Below are positions 44,328 to 53,354 of a stretch of 53,354 nt of DNA, piece after piece (position 1 is the stretch's first letter; each line of letters opens with the position of its first letter). The position numbers and the translations under genes were made by a program. The notes beneath the pieces were generated by a model. It had not been told where the DNA came from. It saw only the letters and a list, made by a program, of their open reading frames with translations, and did no database searches. Source of the DNA: Phycisphaeraceae bacterium (GTDB lineage: Bacteria; Planctomycetota; Phycisphaerae; Phycisphaerales; Phycisphaeraceae); the NCBI GenBank assembly GCA_029260655.1, contig JAJDCU010000074.1:1-53354 (forward strand), in the 5' to 3' direction.

Positions 44328-45353
44328 TTGGGCATGATGATAAAATGGCCCGTCAGTTTAACGATACTGGGGTTCATTGTAGTCTACTTGATCATCGGTT
44401 GTGCCTCGAGAAGGGGCGGTGTGACCCCCAGCGTAACGGCCGCAAACTCGACAGAAGTGGGTGTCGGCACCCGCGAGGCAGATACACCGCAAACGGGCCC
44501 GTTGGTCGTTGCGGAGTATCTGCCGGATTATCGTCTGCGTGACTGGTCCCCTTCTGACCTTGGGCCACTCACCGACTTGATCTACTTCGGCATCGAGCCC
44601 CCGGCTGACGGGACTATCGACAAGGACGTCATCAGCCAGGAGGTGCTATCACTGCTACGGGCGGTCAGGGACAAGCAAGGGTGCCGTCTGCTGCTATGCG
44701 TAGGCGGTGGGGGGCGTTCGAACGGCTTTGCGGACATGGCAGCGGACCTACAGGCCAGAAAGCGGTTTGTAGAGGGGATATCACGATGGTGCATGGATAA
44801 CGGGTTCGCCGGTATCGACTACGACTGGGAGCACCCCCGCGGGGATAAGCAGATCGCGGACTACGCGTCACTGATCGTCGAAACCAAGCGTAGATTTGAT
44901 CAAACAGGCCTCATGGTGACCGTCGCACAAGCGGTATGGCTGGACCTCGGTAAGCAAACCTACGAAGTGGTCGATCGGGTACACCTGATGTCCTACAACC
45001 ACCCCTACCCACAGGCGACCGTGATGAAGTCGTGGATCGACGTTCAGCGTGTGCTGGGCTGGGGCTGCCCCCCCGGAAAACTGACGTTGGGCATTCCCTT
45101 TTATGGCAGGAATTTGGATCATGAGGCCAAGCCTTATCGTGAGCTGATTCAAGGTCAGAAAAGTGGTCCGACAGTGGACGTGATAGGCGGCTACGCGTTC
45201 AACGGGGCCGATACGATCAGAGCGAAGACTCGGTACGCGATTGAAAACGGCTTGGCGGGCATCATGGTCTGGGAGTTGGGGCAGGATGCACACGAAGGGG
45301 CCTCCCTGCTGAATGCTATCGGGGACGGATCCGAGGATAATTTGCGTGAATAA
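44328..45353 (+). CDS. GH18-family glycoside hydrolase-like lipoprotein
   Basis: A 341-residue secreted protein. The N-terminus is a lipoprotein signal (LIIGC, cysteine at about 25), so it should be anchored in a membrane by lipid. The body is a TIM-barrel of family GH18: LLLCVGGGGRSNGF (about 120-133), the catalytic motif FAGIDYDWEHP (about 158-168, acid Glu165), HLMSYNHPYPQ (about 218-228), GIPFYGRNL (about 258-266) and the final GIMVWELGQDA. GH18 enzymes cut chitin, peptidoglycan-like or related GlcNAc polymers; spore-type and endo-beta-GlcNAc variants also exist. It sits between copies 1 and 2 of the helical-repeat family. Confidence 0.88.
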   Translation: MGMMIKWPVSLTILGFIVVYLIIGCASRRGGVTPSVTAANSTEVGVGTREADTPQTGPLVVAEYLPDYRLRDWSPSDLGPLTDLIYFGIEPPADGTIDKDVISQEVLSLLRAVRDKQGCRLLLCVGGGGRSNGFADMAADLQARKRFVEGISRWCMDNGFAGIDYDWEHPRGDKQIADYASLIVETKRRFDQTGLMVTVAQAVWLDLGKQTYEVVDRVHLMSYNHPYPQATVMKSWIDVQRVLGWGCPPGKLTLGIPFYGRNLDHEAKPYRELIQGQKSGPTVDVIGGYAFNGADTIRAKTRYAIENGLAGIMVWELGQDAHEGASLLNAIGDGSEDNLRE

Positions 45354-45842
45354 GTTTGACTCATGGTGTGTCTCGGCTCTTTCGCATGGCTCCAATTTAC
45401 GCGATCGATGCGGGTATAGTGATGAAGAGCTTCATTTTATGCCTTCGGCGTTGCGGCGGATCGACCGAGATAATAGATCACAGACGACCAAGCGCGCATG
45501 TGGGTGACTACCAATGCTTTATACTTTAAAGATAAAAAGCGGTCCCTCTTAAACACACGACCTGCGACGACACCACCCCTCGCACGAAGCCACAAGCGGC
45601 ATTCGCGCAGTGGTAATTTTTTTGTCACGATCACGGGTGAGAAGAATCCTTGACAATAAGTTTGCATTCTGATATTTCAACACTATGAGTTTTCTTGAGT
45701 CTGTTCTTTTGTGCTGTGTTTTTCCCTTGCTAAAGGTCGGGGGTTCAGACATCATCGACGACGAAACAGTTACACGCCACAATAATTTGTGGCATGTAGT
45801 GATGTAATTTGGCGGGGTCGGGGGATCAGGGAGGATCCCAGA

Positions 45843-45899
45843 ATGAGCAGGGCTTTATGGGGCGTCAGCGCGGTGGTTGCGAGCGTGTCGTTGGCATAG
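45843..45899 (+). pseudogene. 18-codon signal-peptide-like mini-ORF
   Basis: The 725-base gap 45354-46078 has no large gene. At 45843 an ATG with GGGAGG about 7 bases upstream opens a frame of 18 codons, MSRALWGVSAVVASVSLA, then TAG. It looks exactly like a signal peptide that stops where the mature protein should begin. Frames after the stop are not convincing. It could be the broken start of a secreted protein of the same cluster, a leader peptide for regulation, or chance. Confidence 0.35.
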
Positions 45900-46078
45900 C
45901 TACGGATTCAGGGAAGGAACGAGCGTGGATGTAAGTCGGTGTGCATTCTTTCCAGGTGCTGTTTACAGGATCGAGTCGGGGAATGCCGTGTGTCGTGGTG
46001 TGTGTGCTTGCGGACGATTCAAGCTGCAAGCGTCGCGGACAATCCGAGACATGAAACGAAGATGAGGTAAGGGGCCGG

Positions 46079-47734
46079 ATGATGAATACAAGCAATAGAA
46101 TGAATGGTTCATGGCTGCGTGTAGTGACGGCTCTAATCTGCCTGCTCGCCTTAGGACTCCCGGCGTACGCGGCGTTGCCCACAGACTGGCAGCAGTGGGG
46201 TACCGACGATCTGCTGGCCGCATCGCAACAGGAGCAATGGGAGGCGATGGCCGTCGAGGAGCAGCACGCCGTTGCAGGCCTGGTCTGGACAGGATTCCTC
46301 CGCGATGGCGGTGCGGCTGCGGCGATAAGTTTGGCGGACTTCCTTCGGCTGGCGGACCGGTTCCACGACAGGCTCGATACGGCCCGGCGAGTAGACCTCG
46401 CGACCCTGGCACAGACCCGCATCCCAAGTGACGGCGCCGAGTTGGCCTCGTTGGGTGTCTGGGATATCTGGCGGATGCGCCGCGTGGCTCGATCGCTCGG
46501 CGTTGAAGACGCGACCGTCGTGGCGTGGACACAGACCTACCTGACTACGAACAGCCGGATGTTCAACGAAGCCGGCAGCCCGGAGCTCGGGCTGCTGATG
46601 GACTGGGCCAATGACGTCGAACAGGATCTTGGAACCGACATGTCCTCGACCCGGCAAGCGATCGTAAATTACATCGACGGGCTGGCCACCGCATCGGGCG
46701 GGCAAAGTCCAGCGGCGCTTTACGCACAGGTCCGCGTCATCGGGACGGCGCTGAGCAAGACCGGTGATGACGAGCGTCCAAAACTGGCGCAACAGATCGT
46801 TGATCTGGTCCAGCAGAATCCAGAGGCGTTCCACGGGATGACCCTGTGGGACCTCGATTATCTACGTGGGAAGGCACTTGCCGCAGAGGTAGATAAAGAC
46901 CAAATATCCGATTGGACACTCGACTGGGTGCTGCACGCCGACGCGTGGATGCATCAGAGCGCCCACCGCGAGATCAACGCCGTTCACGATTGGGTCTTCT
47001 CGGCCCGTACCCGCCCCTTGGCGCGAGATGCGGAGAGGCGGCTGACCGAGTACCTGTGTGACCGCCTGGCGATCGACCCACGCCCACTTGCGATGGTCGA
47101 TTCTGAAGGTATGGGCTTAGCCCGCGTGATGAGATCGCTCGCACCGCGGTTGGATGAGGATGAGCTTGAGCGCTTAGCCAACCACGTGGCCGATCAATTT
47201 GCCCAAGGGTCCGCCATCGACGGCTATCACTGGGACTATGAAAACATGGCGAGCCTTTTTGATACGCCACAGCTCCGGCAAGCGTTACGCGACCGTTTGG
47301 TTGACACACAAGGCCGGCCGAGAGTCAAGGTCGGCAAACTGGTGACCTGGATGCATCGCGGGAGCCAGGATGTGGCGCTGTGGCGGAGCCAGATCGAGCA
47401 AAAGGCCTCCGACGAGCAACTCCCCGCCGACCAACGCGCCCGCTGGTTGCTTATCCGGGCCGACGCCGCCTCGCCGGTGGCGCTATCAATCAACGACCCG
47501 GTCGATGCCACTACCCCGCGGATGTGGGCCGAGCAGGCGCTGGCCATCGCCCCGGACGAGCCAACGCGTCTTGAGTGCCTCAAGTGGATTGTGACGGATG
47601 ACCTGAGATTCAAACGGGTGTCTGAGGCTTCTGCCACCTTGACGCTTGAGGCGCCCACGTTCGTGACGCCGTCACTCGAGGTCGAAGTTCAGGAACTGCA
47701 GCGTCGAGTGTCGCTCAAGCAAGCGGATAACTGA
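46079..47734 (+). CDS. Secreted helical-repeat protein, copy 2
   Basis: A 551-residue exported protein related to the one at 42810. The signal peptide covers about 12-35 (VVTALICLLALGLPAYA). Two internal segments share the pattern: VWDIWRMRRVARSLG...WTQTYL...LLMDWA (about 128-180) and LWDLDYLRGKALA...WTLDWVLHADAW...VHDWVFSA (about 258-310). Conservation of W, R/L and DW positions against copy 1 shows common ancestry, even though overall identity is low. AGGTAAGGGG lies upstream of tandem ATGs. The next paralogue begins 76 bases downstream. Function unknown. Confidence 0.75.
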   Translation: MMNTSNRMNGSWLRVVTALICLLALGLPAYAALPTDWQQWGTDDLLAASQQEQWEAMAVEEQHAVAGLVWTGFLRDGGAAAAISLADFLRLADRFHDRLDTARRVDLATLAQTRIPSDGAELASLGVWDIWRMRRVARSLGVEDATVVAWTQTYLTTNSRMFNEAGSPELGLLMDWANDVEQDLGTDMSSTRQAIVNYIDGLATASGGQSPAALYAQVRVIGTALSKTGDDERPKLAQQIVDLVQQNPEAFHGMTLWDLDYLRGKALAAEVDKDQISDWTLDWVLHADAWMHQSAHREINAVHDWVFSARTRPLARDAERRLTEYLCDRLAIDPRPLAMVDSEGMGLARVMRSLAPRLDEDELERLANHVADQFAQGSAIDGYHWDYENMASLFDTPQLRQALRDRLVDTQGRPRVKVGKLVTWMHRGSQDVALWRSQIEQKASDEQLPADQRARWLLIRADAASPVALSINDPVDATTPRMWAEQALAIAPDEPTRLECLKWIVTDDLRFKRVSEASATLTLEAPTFVTPSLEVEVQELQRRVSLKQADN

Positions 47735-47809
47735 TCAGTGGTTGAAAGGTAAACACGCCTGGCCACCCCGGACTATGGCCGTCGAACGATATAATTTTGG
47801 AGCAATCAC

Positions 47810-49186
47810 GTGAGTATTCAGCTAGACAGACTACCGATCACCGGCGGTCATCGCGGGGTGCGGCCGGTTTACCCTCACCACCTCACGGGTATGTCAGTAT
47901 CCGCATGGTTCCTATTCGCCCTGTTGGCTTGCCAGATACTCGTAAGTATCGCCTCGGCGATCGTGATGACGGCAGATGACCCACTGATGGACCCGGCGAC
48001 CCTCCGTGTCACATCGGTCGCCGAGCTGCTCAGCGAGGCACCTCGGGTGGTCGAATCGGCGACAGCCGCAGACAAAGCCCTCATCCGGGACGCGCTCGAG
48101 CAGGTCTATGTCGCAGAGACAAGCCGTACAGCCGGATTGTCGTTCCAACAGCTTCAGGAACTCCAGCGGTTCTACCGCTACCTACGGGCGGGCGAGACAG
48201 ACCGTGGCCCGATCGTGGCGGTATGGCTTGACCAATCCGCGGAGGCCGCCACGCTGACGTTCAGACAGCAGGTCTGGCTGCTAGACCAGTTCGAAGCCCC
48301 ATCGCCGGGTGTCGCAACGGTGGGCACGCTCAAGAACCGTGTCTTAGGACAGATCGACTCAGCCTCGGCTGGTAGGTTGACGACCCGCCAACTAGCGTCG
48401 GCCGTGCGTGCGCTATCGCCACACCTGGCAGAGACCGAGAAGCTCGCTCTCTCGCAGACGCTCGGGCAACGGTGGGCCGCTCAAATCGACAGTAACTCCC
48501 CCTTCAATCTCACGGATTCCCGAAAAGCCTCTGCTTTAAGGGCCTGGCAGGCGATGTTTGACCTGCTGGATGACGGCGAGACGGGTCCGAGCCAATACAT
48601 TGATCACCTCCCCGATTATCTCGCCAAGATGACCGCCATCGAGTTGTACTGGCGCTTCCGATACGAGTACGTGGAACTGCTCGCGCAACCCATCCGCACG
48701 CAACCAGCCCGTGATGCGCTGCTCGCCAAGGCCCAAGCCGCTGGCCCTCTAAGGCAGGACGTGCTGCAGGTTCTGTCATCCTCTTACCGGCAGGCCGGTG
48801 AATCTGACGGTTGGAATCAACAACTGGACAGCCTGATCGCCGACCCGGGACTGACCGACGACCGGCACGCCCAGTGGATGATCGCCAAGGCCTACAGCTT
48901 GGCGCTGACCGACGACACCCACCAGCCTACGCCGCTGCTGGGCCAACCGCTCCTGCGCGACGCCATGGAGCTGGCGCAGACCGATGAGACGAGGATGGCG
49001 TGCCTCCGCCAGATAGTGCTCAACAACTTGGCGTACTTCCTGTTTGATCAGGCGAGGGCGGATGTAGCGAAGTACAGCACAAGTTTTAGCACGCGCGATG
49101 CCGAGGCGATGATCCGGCTGGAAACCATGATCTTGATGTTGGAGCACATCGCTGATCAGATCGCAGCCACAGAGAATGTCCGGTGA
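47810..49186 (+). CDS. Membrane-anchored helical-repeat protein, copy 3 (divergent)
   Basis: A 458-residue protein with one hydrophobic segment at about 30-52 (AWFLFALLACQILVSIASAIV). The rest is helical with VWLDQSAEA and QQVWLLDQFE motifs (about 145-166), weakly like the tryptophan-centred units of copies 1 and 2. GTG at 47810 is chosen because TTTGGAG lies 8 bases upstream; ATG at 47891 would give a clean signal peptide but has no ribosome binding site. Placed directly after copy 2 and before the giant surface protein. Confidence 0.65.
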   Translation: MSIQLDRLPITGGHRGVRPVYPHHLTGMSVSAWFLFALLACQILVSIASAIVMTADDPLMDPATLRVTSVAELLSEAPRVVESATAADKALIRDALEQVYVAETSRTAGLSFQQLQELQRFYRYLRAGETDRGPIVAVWLDQSAEAATLTFRQQVWLLDQFEAPSPGVATVGTLKNRVLGQIDSASAGRLTTRQLASAVRALSPHLAETEKLALSQTLGQRWAAQIDSNSPFNLTDSRKASALRAWQAMFDLLDDGETGPSQYIDHLPDYLAKMTAIELYWRFRYEYVELLAQPIRTQPARDALLAKAQAAGPLRQDVLQVLSSSYRQAGESDGWNQQLDSLIADPGLTDDRHAQWMIAKAYSLALTDDTHQPTPLLGQPLLRDAMELAQTDETRMACLRQIVLNNLAYFLFDQARADVAKYSTSFSTRDAEAMIRLETMILMLEHIADQIAATENVR

Positions 49187-49285
49187 TCAAGTGATGGCAG
49201 CCCGAACGAATCCCACCCTTTTGAAGCGGTGGTTGGGCCGATGTTTACATGAAGTGATGTCGAGAAGCGACGAAAGGGACCGCGG

Positions 49286-52200
49286 ATGACTACCCCGACC
49301 TCAACAATACACGCACACGTTACGGCACAGAGAACTACAGACGCTCTATGTCGCCGCGATGGCCAGCGGGAAGTTTTGCCGAAGATGTCGCGTGGCCGTA
49401 ACCGTCGGGGTCTGGCGGCTCAAAGCCTCGCCTGCACACTGCTATGCATTGTTGGCATATGCACAAACGCGTTAGGTACAGCTCCCGTTCCGAACAAGCC
49501 GCCGGTCAACCATTTTGCAGATGGGGTCCCGGATGATACTTTCCCGAACCCTCAGGAAACACAGGTTGGGGTAGTCCTCGACTTCAAGGACGTGGGCGTA
49601 CCATCCTCTAACAACCATATATCCATCAGTGATCCAGATGCGGGGTCCTTCGACCTTCAGGTTGACCTTGAGCTCCGAGATCACGGCACAACCACGCTTG
49701 CCGATCCCGCGGTAGTCGGGACGATCTCTTTGAGCCAAATCACCGGCTTGGACTTCACTTACTCTGATCCTTTGGGCGCCGGTACAGGCACCGGCAGCGA
49801 TAGCAATGTGGTTGACATGCAGTTCCGGGGCGAGAACCTAGATATCAATGCCGCGCTGGACAGGTTGAGCTTTACCCCTGTGTCTGGATTCATCGGCCGG
49901 GTAGACATGAGAATAGAAACAAACGACCTGGGGAACTCCGGATCGGGCGGGGAACTCTCCGACTCAGACTCGGTGGTTATCAACGTCGTACCGGCAACGA
50001 TTAACCTGGCGGGCGCCACCGAAGACACCCCGTTCCCCATCACCTACAACTCACTCGCGGCCGCGGCTTTCCCCGGAGGGCAGTACGCAGGCGAGGATAT
50101 CACTTTTCACATCGAGTCTCTAACTTCCGGAAAGCTGACCAAGGACGGCATCACAGTCGAGCCGGACGGTACCGTGACCATCGCTCAGGGCGAGCAGGTC
50201 GTCTGGCACCCTGCGGCCAACGACAGCGGTAACCCTATCGAGGCATTCCGGGTGAGTTTTTTGGTCAGCGACGGGTGGGAGTCCAGCCCGATACCAATAG
50301 AGGTAGACGTGCAGGCCGCCAACCAGGCCCCGACCGTTGTGATTGATATTGGTGGAACCCCGGTGGGTGATGAGGTGCAAACTTGGCAAATAGGCTCGTC
50401 CCCTGTCAGTCTCGACACAACAATCACTAACGTCAGCAGCCTGACAACTACCATCAGATGGAAACAGGTCAGCGGTCCAGTCGATGGTGCGATTCTTACA
50501 TCTCCTACCAGCGCGATGACAGACGTGACATTTACCGCAGCGGGGCAGTACACCCTGCGATTTACGATAACCGATAACGGTGACCCGAATCTAAACGACT
50601 TCGCGGAGGTGGTCTTCGACGTCGCCCCGGCAACCGGACCGGTTGGTCCCACCATTACGATCCAGAATCCCGTCGACGGGCAGGTGTTCACACAATTCGA
50701 TTCGAGCTTCCCACCGCTGCGCGCCCAGATCACGGATCCTGACGTGGTAGACCCCAACTCGGTGACGTTCGATATCTACCGCGGTTCAGACACCCTGGTC
50801 GCGAGTCTGTCCGGCCAACGTACCTCTCCAGCATTAGACGAATTTACAGCCCAATGGACCCCGGGCCAGGCTGGGATATATGTGATGCGAGTTACGGCTA
50901 CGGATAGCGAGGGCACAACCTCATCACAAACTCAAACAATCAATATTGTCGCAAGGGACCTGCTGTCTTTCATCAAGAACAGCCCTATTATCAGCGTCGT
51001 AGCCGAAGGCGGGGGTGTTCAGGCTGGTAATAAGTTTGGCGTATCCGTGGATGTGTCTGGCTCTCATGCCATAGTTGGAGCATATCTTCACGATATCAAT
51101 GGGGCAAATAATTCAGGCAAGATATACTTTCTTAAACGAGCTAATTCGGTCTGGCAGATTGATCAATCATTTACGTTAGACAACGCTCTTTTTGGATCGC
51201 CCGCCCTGAATCCAAATGATCGGTTTGGCACCAGCGTGGCAATCGACGGTAGTTATGCTGCAGCAGGGGCACCTGGTCTAGCCAATGGCCAATCAAGCGC
51301 GGGGCGTGTATACCTATTCACATACAACACAGTCTTGGATTTGTGGGAATTCGATACAAGCATATCTGAGCCAGGCGGACAGTACATTTCCAATGGCAAC
51401 CGAGAATCACATCGATTTGGCAACGCTATAGACCTTGAGGGAGATACTCTAGTCATAGCAGCTGAAGGAAATGATAATGACAATACGGCAATTAATGATC
51501 AAGGACGAGTCTATATATACGAAAGAGATGACATCGGCACCTGGACACAAATCGGCAGCGTTGTTCCAATGGCGGGGACGGGATCGAGCGTTAGTCGGAA
51601 AATGAGTGCCTTCTTCGGGAGTGACGTTGCGATATCAGGTGACACACTGGCGGTCGCCTCCGACCGCAGAGATATTGATCCTACTTCAAGCACCACAACC
51701 GATGAAGGTGAAGTATTTCTCTATAACAAAGATGCGAGCGGTTCCTGGCCTCAGACTGATCGAATCACACCAGATCTAATCGGGGGTGGTGTAGTCCGCG
51801 AAGCGGGTGCGAGGTTCGGATTCTCAATCGCTCTCGAGGGCCATACGTTAGCCATCGGTGAATTCAAACGCGATGATACTGTGTCGGGTGCTGACAGTGG
51901 GGCCGCCTATGTATTTCAGCGTATCGGTGGGGCATGGGCTCTTAGTGGCGGAACGCAACTGGTACCCAGTACCCCATCTCAGGGAGGGGATCTTTTCGGG
52001 GTGGCTGTCGCTGTTCGGAACGATGGGGTTGCAGTCGGTGCCAATCAACACGACAACTCAACAAATAGCAATTCGGGTGCCATCTACTTCTTTAAAAAGA
52101 ACGGCACCGTCTGGGCAGAGGATCATAAGCTTACCGCCAGCCCGGTAGCAACATCAGAGGCATTTGGCCAAGGCCTCGCGATTTCTGGGGGCACCGTCAT

Positions 52201-53354
52201 TGTTGGTGCCAAAACTGGCGAACGGGTCATCGTCTATAATCCGGCCGCACCATACGTTCAGATGACCGAACCCCGCAATGCATCCTCATTTGTGTTTGGC
52301 CAGACTATCACGGTTGAAGCCGTAGCCAGTGACCCTCAAGGGTCTGGAAACATTAATGATAGTAAGGTCGAACTTCTGCTGGACGGTTCCGTGCACGCGA
52401 CTGTGCTTACACATGACCCCTCAACACATACTTACAAATGCACCCTGTCCTCGACCAGTGCCAATGCCTTATTGCCCGGCAAGCACACACTTGCGGTCCG
52501 TGTTGAAGATCTGCAAGGCAACACGATTGAAACCGTTTCTATCGAGGTGTTCGTATACGCAGCAGATAACGCAAATACAGTTTCAACTAGTAACGATGCA
52601 GATCTTGATGGGATAGCGGATGCGAAAGAACTTCTGTACGTCGGTACTCTTGATGTGTATGACGCAACTACATCACAGGTGCAAAAAGACGCGATTAATA
52701 GCGGCCAAGATCCAACTGTGGTTGCCGGTGACCCCCGGGTCAAAAGCGTGTTCCCGCCGGTTGGTGGGACTGTGGCCGCACCGATTTCAGACGGGGCGTT
52801 GGCCCTGACCATCAATACCGCCAACACCCCTTCCGGCACCATCACAATCGTGGATCGATTTGGCAACGACATTACGGGAAACGCCAATGTCAGCACGGAT
52901 GGCTTTGAGCTCGCCATCAATCCCACAGATCTCAAGCCACCCACCGATGCCGGTGCAAGCGAGTACCTATCCGGAATCACCCAGCAATTCACGGTAACCG
53001 TGGACGCAGGTGGGCAGAATGAAAAGTCCTACAATATCTTCTTTCAGGTCGACTCGTCCTTACCCGTTGTCACCGCCACCCCCAGCGGCAGACGCATTTC
53101 GCGCGACTCCGGTGAAGCCACCATCGAAATCGAGTTGAAGACCGATGACGACGTGGCCCCGGGCGAGACCCGGTACCGGATCAACGGCTCCGGGCTGTTC
53201 GTTCCCTACACCGCTGCGATCCCTATCAGCTCATCAACCGTTTTGGAGTTCTTCGCGACTGATAAAGCAGGCAACGTTGGCCCGACAAGCACTGAGTACT
53301 ACGCCTTCGGTTTAGAGCTCGACCGTGTAACCGGGTTTACGGCCGGGTTTGACC
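49286..53354 (+). CDS. Giant surface protein with seven FG-GAP repeats (partial, runs off window)
   Basis: An open frame of 1356 codons without a stop before the window ends. ATG 49286 has GAAAGGGA upstream; ATG 49385 gives a more classical signal peptide (SLACTLLCIVGICTNALG). Residues about 70-330 resemble cadherin-like/tandem repeat domains (FTPVSGFIGRV, DTPFPITY, FLVSDGWES). About 345-560 are PKD/Ig-like (FTAAGQYTLRFTITDNGDP, GIYVMRVTATDSEG). About 580-990 contain seven FG-x-x-x-A/D units: KFGVSV, RFGTSV, RFGNAI, FFGSDV, RFGFSI, LFGVAV and AFGQGL, enough for one seven-bladed beta-propeller. Then come Ig-like segments, a calcium-type DADLDGIADAKEL, and a chitobiase-C-like TRYRINGSGLFVPYTAAIP near 1290-1310. 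Such proteins act in adhesion or matrix building. A sorting signal may lie beyond the window. Confidence 0.85.
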   Translation, partial: MTTPTSTIHAHVTAQRTTDALCRRDGQREVLPKMSRGRNRRGLAAQSLACTLLCIVGICTNALGTAPVPNKPPVNHFADGVPDDTFPNPQETQVGVVLDFKDVGVPSSNNHISISDPDAGSFDLQVDLELRDHGTTTLADPAVVGTISLSQITGLDFTYSDPLGAGTGTGSDSNVVDMQFRGENLDINAALDRLSFTPVSGFIGRVDMRIETNDLGNSGSGGELSDSDSVVINVVPATINLAGATEDTPFPITYNSLAAAAFPGGQYAGEDITFHIESLTSGKLTKDGITVEPDGTVTIAQGEQVVWHPAANDSGNPIEAFRVSFLVSDGWESSPIPIEVDVQAANQAPTVVIDIGGTPVGDEVQTWQIGSSPVSLDTTITNVSSLTTTIRWKQVSGPVDGAILTSPTSAMTDVTFTAAGQYTLRFTITDNGDPNLNDFAEVVFDVAPATGPVGPTITIQNPVDGQVFTQFDSSFPPLRAQITDPDVVDPNSVTFDIYRGSDTLVASLSGQRTSPALDEFTAQWTPGQAGIYVMRVTATDSEGTTSSQTQTINIVARDLLSFIKNSPIISVVAEGGGVQAGNKFGVSVDVSGSHAIVGAYLHDINGANNSGKIYFLKRANSVWQIDQSFTLDNALFGSPALNPNDRFGTSVAIDGSYAAAGAPGLANGQSSAGRVYLFTYNTVLDLWEFDTSISEPGGQYISNGNRESHRFGNAIDLEGDTLVIAAEGNDNDNTAINDQGRVYIYERDDIGTWTQIGSVVPMAGTGSSVSRKMSAFFGSDVAISGDTLAVASDRRDIDPTSSTTTDEGEVFLYNKDASGSWPQTDRITPDLIGGGVVREAGARFGFSIALEGHTLAIGEFKRDDTVSGADSGAAYVFQRIGGAWALSGGTQLVPSTPSQGGDLFGVAVAVRNDGVAVGANQHDNSTNSNSGAIYFFKKNGTVWAEDHKLTASPVATSEAFGQGLAISGGTVIVGAKTGERVIVYNPAAPYVQMTEPRNASSFVFGQTITVEAVASDPQGSGNINDSKVELLLDGSVHATVLTHDPSTHTYKCTLSSTSANALLPGKHTLAVRVEDLQGNTIETVSIEVFVYAADNANTVSTSNDADLDGIADAKELLYVGTLDVYDATTSQVQKDAINSGQDPTVVAGDPRVKSVFPPVGGTVAAPISDGALALTINTANTPSGTITIVDRFGNDITGNANVSTDGFELAINPTDLKPPTDAGASEYLSGITQQFTVTVDAGGQNEKSYNIFFQVDSSLPVVTATPSGRRISRDSGEATIEIELKTDDDVAPGETRYRINGSGLFVPYTAAIPISSSTVLEFFATDKAGNVGPTSTEYYAFGLELDRVTGFTAGFD

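Noticed and set aside
45877-46065. Small frame of 62 codons before copy 2 of the helical-repeat family
   Set aside because: No start context and no conserved-looking features; it overlaps the signal-peptide-like mini-ORF.
49472-52992. Several minus-strand frames opposite the giant surface protein
   Set aside because: The plus strand is open for 1356 codons with coherent domains; the minus frames are short and featureless.

Overview
The window most likely comes from a planctomycete, probably of the Phycisphaerae. The basis is two PEP-CTERM secreted proteins (one with dockerin-like repeats), a planctomycete-style sigma-like protein, a split zinc-ribbon membrane protein, and a high-GC core of scattered single housekeeping genes. 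No 16S rRNA is present, so this is inference from gene content.

Layout. (1) 1-7450 is an AT-richer accessory island. An abortive-infection-type gene and a RiPP-like pair (precursor with four 8-residue repeats, then a radical SAM/SPASM enzyme) lie on the plus strand. They converge on a four-gene minus-strand operon: SSS-family transporter, PRMT-like arginine methyltransferase, unknown membrane protein, unknown soluble protein. Every repeat of the precursor core carries one arginine, so the nearby arginine-methyltransferase homologue makes this the most interesting part of the window. (2) 7600-16750 is a mobile-element region: HerA/TraD-like ATPase, a cluster of short CAGGGAA repeats, a DDE transposase, then a prophage-derived block (ParB-domain DNA methyltransferase, DUF5681 protein, terminase lacking its nuclease domain, DUF2924 protein, large serine recombinase) ending beside a tRNA-Ser gene. 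(3) 16776-41955 is ordinary high-GC chromosome: truB, a glycosyltransferase, glutamine synthetase without the adenylylation tyrosine, phosphomannomutase, a very large OstA/LptA-like protein, two PEP-CTERM proteins, PAPS reductase, folK, queE and queD, a permuted sigma-like protein, mqnA, an NtrC-type regulator, ispF, nnrE, an alcohol dehydrogenase, lipA and ilvC. (4) 41956-53354 is a second, more variable region of secreted proteins: three related helical-repeat proteins, a GH18 lipoprotein and the first 1356 codons of a giant surface protein with a seven-bladed FG-GAP propeller.

Working model for the island (inference): the precursor's N-terminal leader is recognised by the RRE-like N-terminus of the radical SAM enzyme, the repeats are modified, and the PRMT-like enzyme may methylate the repeated arginines. 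Neither an ABC exporter nor a peptidase is seen, so maturation and release are unexplained.
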